A DNA stretch of 64,000 nt from CBDUXP01 sp965371225 [NCBI: uncultured bacterium] (lineage in GTDB: Bacteria; Abyssobacteria; SURF-5; CBDUXP01), in the NCBI GenBank assembly GCA_965371225.1, contig CBDUXP010000011.1, positions 25,607 to 89,606 of the forward strand, written 5' to 3'. The position numbers were made by a program, and so were the translations under genes. Shown piece by piece: positions 58,320 through 64,000 of this stretch; the stretch's first letter is position 1, and every line of letters begins with the position of its first letter. The notes under the pieces were generated by a model, which saw only the letters and a list, made by a program, of their open reading frames with translations, did no database searches and was not told where the DNA came from.

Positions 58320-61300
58320 GAGCCGGCGTCCAGTTCCGCGCGCGCGCGGGCCAGGTCGTCTTGCGCGCCGATGCGCTCGAAGATCGCGCAGGCTTCTTCC
58401 AGGTGCCCGCGGCGTGCCGCGTCTTCGTGGGGCAGATGCCGGCCGAGCATCCGGTGGGCCGCCGCCCGTTCGCGTGGCATCTGTGCGGTGTCGGCGGCGA
58501 CCCGCGCCCGCTCCCAGTGCCGGCGCGCGGCGGCGTGTTTCCCCGCTAGCCAGCGCGCCCACCCACTGCACAGGTAAGTTTCCGCCTGGGCCGCGCGGAA
58601 TTTGCCGACGGTTTTGTGCATGGTGGAGCAGACGGCGCGCGCTTTCGGGCCCGCCGCCGTATCGCCCGCTTCCCACAGGCCCAGGTACACCTGCGCGATG
58701 GCCCCCAGGCCGAAGGCGATGGTGGGGCTCGGCGTCGAGCGGGGGACGAGGGCCAGCGCCGCGTCGGCCGCCGCCATGGCTTGATAGGGCTGGCCCTGCC
58801 GCAGGTGGATGAGCGCGAGCAGCCCGCGCGCGCGCACCAGATGCACGCGGTCCCCTTCGCTGCCCAGGCGGTCGGCGCCGTCCGTCAGGAACCGGGCGCT
58901 CTCGTCCCAGTCTGCGCCGATGCAGTAGAGCCGGTGGCCGTGGTGGATCAGCGCGCGCGCGTAGTTCTCGTCACCCGCCAGTTGGCGCGCGACCGCGATG
59001 AGGGCTTCGGTGGAGTCATGCGCCAGGGGGTACGCCCCTTGCATGAGGTGCGCCAAGGTCCGCACGCTGAGCGAATTGCCCCAATAGCGCGCGTGGCCCA
59101 ACTGCGTAAAGGCTTCCAAGCACCGGTCCAGGCACGCGTGCGTCCGGTCCCAGTCGGCGTGTCCCAAGTAATAGACGCTGCGCGCCATGTTCGCGTATCC
59201 CCGCGCAATGGGGTCGGCCACCTGGTCGGCGACCGCGTCCGCCAGGCGGCTGTAGTGTTCGACGGCCCGGTGCAGGCGCAGGGCGCCCAGGACCATGCAC
59301 GACCCCGCGTAGGTCCGCAACCGTTCCCTCGGGTCGCCCGACCGGTCCGCGCCGTTCACGCCGACCACGGTACTGACCAGGAAGGGCAGGATATCTCCGC
59401 GGAAGTAGTGCATCTCGGTGTTCAGCGCACAGTTGCGCGCCACTTCCTGCGCCCGCTCCCGTGCCTCCGGAGTCCGCGCCGGGTGCGGGCGGCGGCGCAG
59501 GCGATGCCCGGCCTGGCGCAGCACCTGGCTGGCGAGCATGGCCAGCCGGCCGACCGGCCGTTCCGGCAGGGGCGTCCCCAGGAGGCGCATGGCCCGGGTA
59601 GTGTGGGCCAGCGCTTCCCCCAGTTGTCCGAGGGTGAGATACGCTTCGGCCAGGTAGCGTTCCCATTTGGCGCGTTGCACTTTTGTCCCGCCCGTCGCTT
59701 CCCCCTCGGCGGAATCCATGTCGAGGGCTTGCGTGAAGAAGTGCACCGCTTCCTGAAACGCGCCTTTCTGGAGCGCCTGTTCGCCGGCGCGGGCGCAGTA
59801 GGTGAGCGCCTGCGCGTGCGCATCCGCGTTGCGCCAATGGTGCGCGAGCAGGGCGTAGTACGGCGACAGTTCCTGCGCGTACGTCCGCTCGTACCATTCG
59901 GCAGCCGCGCGGTGGAGTTGCTGGCGCTGGGCCTGCAGCATGAGGTTGTACGCCACTTCCTGCGTAATGATGTGCTTGAAGATGTAGGTCAGGTCCGGCT
60001 CCGGCGTCTCGATGGGCGTCAGGTCCAGGGTGTGCAGCGCCTCCAGATACTCGTGCAGCAGGGACCGGTCGGACTCGACGGGGTAGATGTCGCGCAACAC
60101 GCGAAAGGCGAACACGCGGCCGATGACGCTCGCGGCCTTGAGCGCCAACTGCTGCGTCGGCGTCAGCCGGTCGATGCGGCTGGTAACGACGCCCTGCACC
60201 GTGTCCGGCAGGGCCAGCTCCCGCAGGTTTTCCGCCTCGGGCGCGAGGGTGCACGCGCCGTTGGCGATGCGGAGGTAGCCGGCGTCGCGGAGCGCGTACG
60301 CCAGCTCTTCGCTGAAGAACGGATTCCCCTGCGCGCGTTCGTCGATGAGGCGCTCCACTTCGGCCGGCAACCCGCGAACGCTCAACCGGGCGCACACGAG
60401 CTGCAGCGTGTCCCGCACGGGCAGCGGCTCCAGCGGCAGGCGGTGCGCGTCGCGCCCACCGACCAGTTGGGTGAACTCACCGGGCGTGTGGTCCGTGTAG
60501 GGCCGGGTGACGAGGACCACCAACACCTCGGGCAGCGTACGGTGGACGTGCACCGCCAGGGCCCAGGAGGCGGAGTCCATCCAGTGCGCGTCCTCCAGGA
60601 CGATAACGAGACGCACCACCTGCGCGTGCGCGCGGAGCAGCCCGGCGAGCACAAGGTGCGTGTTCTCGGCGCGCAGTTGCCCAGTCATGTGCTCCGTCAG
60701 GTCGTTGTCGGCCAGGCCGAGGGGCAGCACGCTGTTCAGCAACGGCGCCAGCCCCTGCAGCTCCGCCCCCGCGTCCGCGAGCCGCTGGTCCAGGCGCGCC
60801 GCCGGGACCGTCCCGTCCGCCGCGCCGTCGCCGTTCAACAGGTTCGTGAAAATCGGACGCCACGCGTGGTACGGCGTCGTTTGCTCCACCGCGTCGGCCG
60901 CGCCCTCCAGGCACGTGGCCCCGGCGTCCCGCGCCTGGCGGACCAACTCGTCCACGAGCCGCGACTTCCCGATGCCCGCCTCGCCTTCGATGGTGAGCAC
61001 GCCGCCGCGGCGCGCCTGCACCGCATCCAAGCGCGCGCGAATGGCCTCCAGTTCTGTCCGGCGTCCCACCAGCGGGCCCGTGCCTGCGGCGGACACCCGC
61101 CGGGCCCGCGTCCCGCCCGCAGCGCGAGCCGGCCGGTAGACCGGGACGGCGTCGACTTTGCCCTTCACGGCGAAGTGCGGCAGGGCGTCGTAGGCGAATT
61201 GGTTCCGGGTGGCCTGGTGGGTCGCCGCGTCGCACCACACGTCGTCTCCCGCGGCCTGCATGAAGCGGGCCGCCAGGTTCACCACGTCGCCGATCATGGT

Positions 61301-62431
61301 GTATTCGCGCCGACGCTCCCCGCCTACGGGGCCACAGAAGGCCTGGCCGGATGCGATCCCCATAGCGCAGGTGAACCCCAAGTCGTGCAGCGCGGTGCGC
61401 AGATCCAACGCCGCGTGCACGGCGCGACTCGGGTCATCCTCGTGCGCGAGCGGCGGCAGGCCGAACGCTGCCACACACGCGGTGCCCGTCGCATCTACCA
61501 TGAGCTTGTTGATCGTGCCCTCATATCGGCCCAGCACGCGTTGGATGGTTTCCATCGAGCGCTGCAGCGGGGCAAGCGGGTCCGGCCCGGTCCCGTCCAG
61601 CCCCGCCACGTTCAAGAACAGCACGGTGAGTCGGCGCAATTCGGCCAACCAGCCGGAGTGCCCGGCCGCAACCCGGGCGAGGATCGCGGCCGGGAGGTAC
61701 CCGCGCAGCGCGGCCTCCGCCTGCGGGGACCGAGGCGGCGGGTCGGCCGCGCGCAGGGGGAGGGGCTCGCGCAACTCGTACAGCCGCACCGCGCCGTTGG
61801 GCAGGGGCTGTCCGCCGCAGTCGGCCTCCACCAACGCCCACGCCGGCGGCGCCAGCACCACGGTGCCCGGCGACGCGTGTTCTTCCGCCACGCCCACCTG
61901 CACCATGGGGTCACCGGTAGTCAGGAACTCCCACCGGCCCTCCACCCCCCCCACATGGGCGGCCACCATTTCCCCCGCTCCGATGGCGATGGTTAATTCC
62001 AGCGGTTCGCCGCTGCCCGTTTCGTAACCGCGGAACCGCGTCTGGACAGCGAGGCCGCATTGCGCGGCCCGGTGCGTCACCGTGCGCAAGTCCTCGACGT
62101 CCGCGCGCCAAACGGCGAGCAACCCATCACCCGCGAATTTGACCACCTCGCCGCCGTGGGCGTTGACCTCGTCCACCAGCCGGCCGAAATATTCGTTCAG
62201 CAGGTGCGACAGTTGTTCCACGCCCTGCGGTCCCTGGCCAGCGAGGCGCTCGGTGAGTGCGGTGAAGCCGGTGATGTCCGCGAAGAGGGCGGCCGCCGGC
62301 CCCCGGTCGGCGCGCGGCGCGGTCAGCGGGTCGCTCCTCTGCTCGTACAATCGCGCGACCGCTGGCGGCACGTAGCTCACGAGGGAGTCGACACCGGGGG
62401 CCACGGGCCGGTCGGCAGTGGTGTCAGGCAT
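58316..62431 (-). CDS. Tandem class III adenylyl cyclase, NTPase, TPR protein, soluble adenylyl cyclase (ADCY10)-like
   Basis: 1371 residues. Two different cyclase domains precede a STAND-type NTPase and a TPR tail. C1 (about 45-225) has both metal aspartates, D52 (LFADITG) and D102 (KFAGDGLLAVWR), with K98, but lacks the Asn/Arg pair. C2 (about 265-435) lacks the first metal Asp (LFLNVAG, N274) but has K309 (INKLM), N385 and R389 (GDVVNLAAR). So one active site is completed between C1 and C2 in the same chain, as in mammalian soluble adenylyl cyclase. Even local wording, such as GIASGQAFCGPVG and EYTMIGDVVNLAARF, resembles it. Walker A is GEAGIGKS (483-490). It overlaps its upstream paralogue by 8 bases. 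Confidence 0.9.
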   Translation of the reverse strand: MPDTTADRPVAPGVDSLVSYVPPAVARLYEQRSDPLTAPRADRGPAAALFADITGFTALTERLAGQGPQGVEQLSHLLNEYFGRLVDEVNAHGGEVVKFAGDGLLAVWRADVEDLRTVTHRAAQCGLAVQTRFRGYETGSGEPLELTIAIGAGEMVAAHVGGVEGRWEFLTTGDPMVQVGVAEEHASPGTVVLAPPAWALVEADCGGQPLPNGAVRLYELREPLPLRAADPPPRSPQAEAALRGYLPAAILARVAAGHSGWLAELRRLTVLFLNVAGLDGTGPDPLAPLQRSMETIQRVLGRYEGTINKLMVDATGTACVAAFGLPPLAHEDDPSRAVHAALDLRTALHDLGFTCAMGIASGQAFCGPVGGERRREYTMIGDVVNLAARFMQAAGDDVWCDAATHQATRNQFAYDALPHFAVKGKVDAVPVYRPARAAGGTRARRVSAAGTGPLVGRRTELEAIRARLDAVQARRGGVLTIEGEAGIGKSRLVDELVRQARDAGATCLEGAADAVEQTTPYHAWRPIFTNLLNGDGAADGTVPAARLDQRLADAGAELQGLAPLLNSVLPLGLADNDLTEHMTGQLRAENTHLVLAGLLRAHAQVVRLVIVLEDAHWMDSASWALAVHVHRTLPEVLVVLVTRPYTDHTPGEFTQLVGGRDAHRLPLEPLPVRDTLQLVCARLSVRGLPAEVERLIDERAQGNPFFSEELAYALRDAGYLRIANGACTLAPEAENLRELALPDTVQGVVTSRIDRLTPTQQLALKAASVIGRVFAFRVLRDIYPVESDRSLLHEYLEALHTLDLTPIETPEPDLTYIFKHIITQEVAYNLMLQAQRQQLHRAAAEWYERTYAQELSPYYALLAHHWRNADAHAQALTYCARAGEQALQKGAFQEAVHFFTQALDMDSAEGEATGGTKVQRAKWERYLAEAYLTLGQLGEALAHTTRAMRLLGTPLPERPVGRLAMLASQVLRQAGHRLRRRPHPARTPEARERAQEVARNCALNTEMHYFRGDILPFLVSTVVGVNGADRSGDPRERLRTYAGSCMVLGALRLHRAVEHYSRLADAVADQVADPIARGYANMARSVYYLGHADWDRTHACLDRCLEAFTQLGHARYWGNSLSVRTLAHLMQGAYPLAHDSTEALIAVARQLAGDENYARALIHHGHRLYCIGADWDESARFLTDGADRLGSEGDRVHLVRARGLLALIHLRQGQPYQAMAAADAALALVPRSTPSPTIAFGLGAIAQVYLGLWEAGDTAAGPKARAVCSTMHKTVGKFRAAQAETYLCSGWARWLAGKHAAARRHWERARVAADTAQMPRERAAAHRMLGRHLPHEDAARRGHLEEACAIFERIGAQDDLARARAELDAGS

Positions 62432-64000
62432 TCAGTTCCGCACGGGCGCGGGCCAGGTCGTCCTGCGCGCCGATGCGCTCGAAGATCGCGGCGGCCTCTT
62501 CCAGGTGCCCGCGGCGGTGGGCGTCCCCGCGGTCCATGTGACGCCCGAGCGTGTAGTGCGTGAGCGCCCGGTCGTACGGAGTGGCGTGCCGCTCCCCGGC
62601 CTCGAGGGCGCGCGCCCAACACTTGCGCGCCGCGGCGGGCTTCCCGTCCAGCCACCGGCACCAGCCGAGCCAGGCCAGCGCTCGGCATTCGGCCAGGCGA
62701 AACTTCTTGCCGACCTTCGCCAGCGCGTCGCAGGCAGCGCGCGCGGCGTCCGCTACCGAGGCGTCCCCATCCTGCCACAACGTCAAGTACACTTCGGCGG
62801 TGCCGGCCAGCCCCTCGAAGACGGTGGAGGTACTGGCGGACTCGGTGGCCATCGCCAGGACTTGGTCGGCGCCCGCCTTGGCCTGATACGGGTGGCCCTG
62901 CCGCAGGTGCACGACGGCGAGGAGACCGCGGCCCCGCAGCAGGTGGACGTGATCCCCCTGGCCCTCCAGCAGGTTCACCCCCTCCCGCAGCCGGTCCGCC
63001 GCCTCGGCCAGCTTCCCGCCGCGGCGCAGGAGGACCACGGCCTGATTGAGCTGCACCCAGGCGTGGTGCTCGGCGCTGCCGCTGCGCCGCACGACGGTGC
63101 GCATCTCCTCGATCGCCTCCTCCGCGCGGTCGTATTCCCCCTGCGCGGTGAGGGAGAGGAACCGCACACTGAGGCACAAGGTCCAGATCCGATTGAACCC
63201 GACGCGGGAGAGTTCGGGAATCCCCACCGCCAGCCGCTCGTGGACCCGGTCCCATTGCGCACTGTTCATGTAGTACACGCTGCAACTCATGTTCGAGAAG
63301 CCGCGGGCGGCCAGGTCATCCATGCGCAGCGCCAGCTCCTGGGCCCGGCGGCTGTAGGTCTCGGCCAGCCCGTGGAGCGGGATCGCGCCGACGACCAGAC
63401 ACCCGCCGGCGTACACGCGCATGAGTTCCGGGGATTCGCCCGCCCACTCGGCGAAGTTCAGGCCGCACAAGCTGTTCACGAGAAACGGGACCAGGTCGCC
63501 GTTCAGGTAGTGAATCTCCCCAATCAGGAGATGGCACCGCACGACTTCCACGGCGCGCTCCGCCTGGTCCCCCGCGCGGCCGAAGAAGCGGGCCGGGAAC
63601 CACCGGTGCAGGGCCTGCACCGCCGCATGGTGCGCGATTGTGCGGATGCGCGCGCCGCGGGTTTCGGGCATGGGCCACCCCAGCAGCGTCATGGCGTTCA
63701 GCAGGTGCGGGCGCGCCTCGACAATTTGGCCCTGGTTGTAGCGCGCCTCGGCCAACTGCCGTTCCCAGCGGGCGCGCCGCACCGGCACGTGCGCGGGAGC
63801 GTGGTCGGCGCCGAGCGCGGCGTCCAAATCGAGCGCCTGGGTAAAAAAGTGCACCGCCTCCTGGTCCGCGCCCTTGGCCAGGGCCTGTTCGCCGGCCGCC
63901 GCACTGTACTCCAACGCTTTGGCCGGCACGTTCGCCTTGAGCCAGTGGTGCGCCAGCAGCGGGTAATGGGCAGGCAGATCCTCGGCGTAGGTTTCTTCAT
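62424..64000 (-). CDS. C-terminal part of a tandem paralogue of the sAC-like regulator (partial)
   Basis: 525 residues visible; the gene continues past the right edge. The part seen is the TPR tail and matches the neighbouring gene along its length: EETYAEDLPAHYPLLAHHW against ERTYAQELSPYYALLAHHW, and GAFQEAVHFFTQALD-type wording, ending GHLEEAAAIFERIGAQDDLARARAELNA. The stop TGA at 62424-62426 overlaps the ATG of the next gene by 8 bases, giving a translationally coupled tandem pair. Whether this copy also has two cyclase domains cannot be seen. Confidence 0.8.
   Translation of the reverse strand, partial: EETYAEDLPAHYPLLAHHWLKANVPAKALEYSAAAGEQALAKGADQEAVHFFTQALDLDAALGADHAPAHVPVRRARWERQLAEARYNQGQIVEARPHLLNAMTLLGWPMPETRGARIRTIAHHAAVQALHRWFPARFFGRAGDQAERAVEVVRCHLLIGEIHYLNGDLVPFLVNSLCGLNFAEWAGESPELMRVYAGGCLVVGAIPLHGLAETYSRRAQELALRMDDLAARGFSNMSCSVYYMNSAQWDRVHERLAVGIPELSRVGFNRIWTLCLSVRFLSLTAQGEYDRAEEAIEEMRTVVRRSGSAEHHAWVQLNQAVVLLRRGGKLAEAADRLREGVNLLEGQGDHVHLLRGRGLLAVVHLRQGHPYQAKAGADQVLAMATESASTSTVFEGLAGTAEVYLTLWQDGDASVADAARAACDALAKVGKKFRLAECRALAWLGWCRWLDGKPAAARKCWARALEAGERHATPYDRALTHYTLGRHMDRGDAHRRGHLEEAAAIFERIGAQDDLARARAELNA

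Noticed and set aside
58616-61996. Very long open frame antisense to the sAC-like gene (1126 codons), and similar ones at 35706-38150, 11992-14703 and 1207-3396
   Set aside because: High-GC DNA leaves long antisense frames. They show Arg/Ala/Pro/His-rich composition and no domain motifs, while the opposite strand has clear enzymes.
1-64000. CRISPR arrays, tRNA or rRNA genes, insertion sequences, prophage or replication origin
   Set aside because: No regularly spaced repeats, cloverleaf-like segment, transposase, integrase or DnaA-box cluster was seen.

Overview
The window is a gene-dense, high-GC stretch (about two thirds G+C by eye) from a bacterium with ordinary ATG/GTG starts, purine-rich ribosome sites and -35/-10 promoters. 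No rRNA, tRNA, CRISPR array, phage or insertion sequence was seen. The gene mix includes class III cyclases fused to AAA-type NTPases and TPRs, Ser/Thr-kinase-like receptors, TPR membrane glycosyltransferase-like proteins, a luciferase-like oxidoreductase, PPOX-fold flavoproteins, DUF362 proteins and dispersed GTAGGGGC palindromes. It suggests an uncultivated environmental lineage with complex signalling. The phylum cannot be fixed from the sequence alone.

Layout. 1-4.1 kb: overlapping TPR/polytopic membrane genes. 4.1-5.2 kb: a PduO-type cobalamin adenosyltransferase, then a cold-shock gene behind a consensus promoter and a long structured leader. 5.4-13.4 kb: lysoplasmalogenase-like protein, a lower-GC orphan, methyltransferase, PPOX protein, glyoxalase I, globin-coupled diguanylate cyclase, Xaa-Pro aminopeptidase, dienelactone hydrolase and a secreted hypothetical. 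13.4-29.2 kb: membrane glycosyltransferase-like proteins, a zinc-ribbon/cyclase/NTPase/TPR regulator, an alpha/beta hydrolase, an RDD protein, a transglutaminase-like lipoprotein and a DUF362 protein. 29.2-43 kb: a signalling block (STAS protein, membrane Sel1-kinase, MocR regulator, 7TM hybrid histidine kinase, pseudokinase-TPR protein) around a folE/pterin-synthase operon. 43-56.4 kb: small enzymes of redox and general metabolism with nearly all copies of the palindromic repeat. 56.4-64 kb: an M23 peptidase, a pilin-like protein and two tandem regulators, the complete one resembling animal soluble adenylyl cyclase.

The most notable observation is two genes interrupted by a single in-frame TGA exactly where the first active-site cysteine of a thioredoxin fold belongs: a FrnE/DsbA-like protein (TGA-Pro-Trp-Cys, 44551-45183) and a secreted thioredoxin (Trp-TGA-Gly-Ile-Cys, 49073-49579). 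Both read through cleanly and both carry a hairpin that begins at the first base after the TGA. Selenocysteine insertion is by far the simplest explanation. The second lies next to MsrB, a peroxiredoxin, a GST and VOC proteins, so this region looks like a thiol-redox island using selenocysteine. The second theme is cyclic-nucleotide signalling: one single-domain cyclase/NTPase/TPR protein, one protein with two non-equivalent cyclase domains that split the catalytic residues as in ADCY10, and the end of its tandem paralogue.
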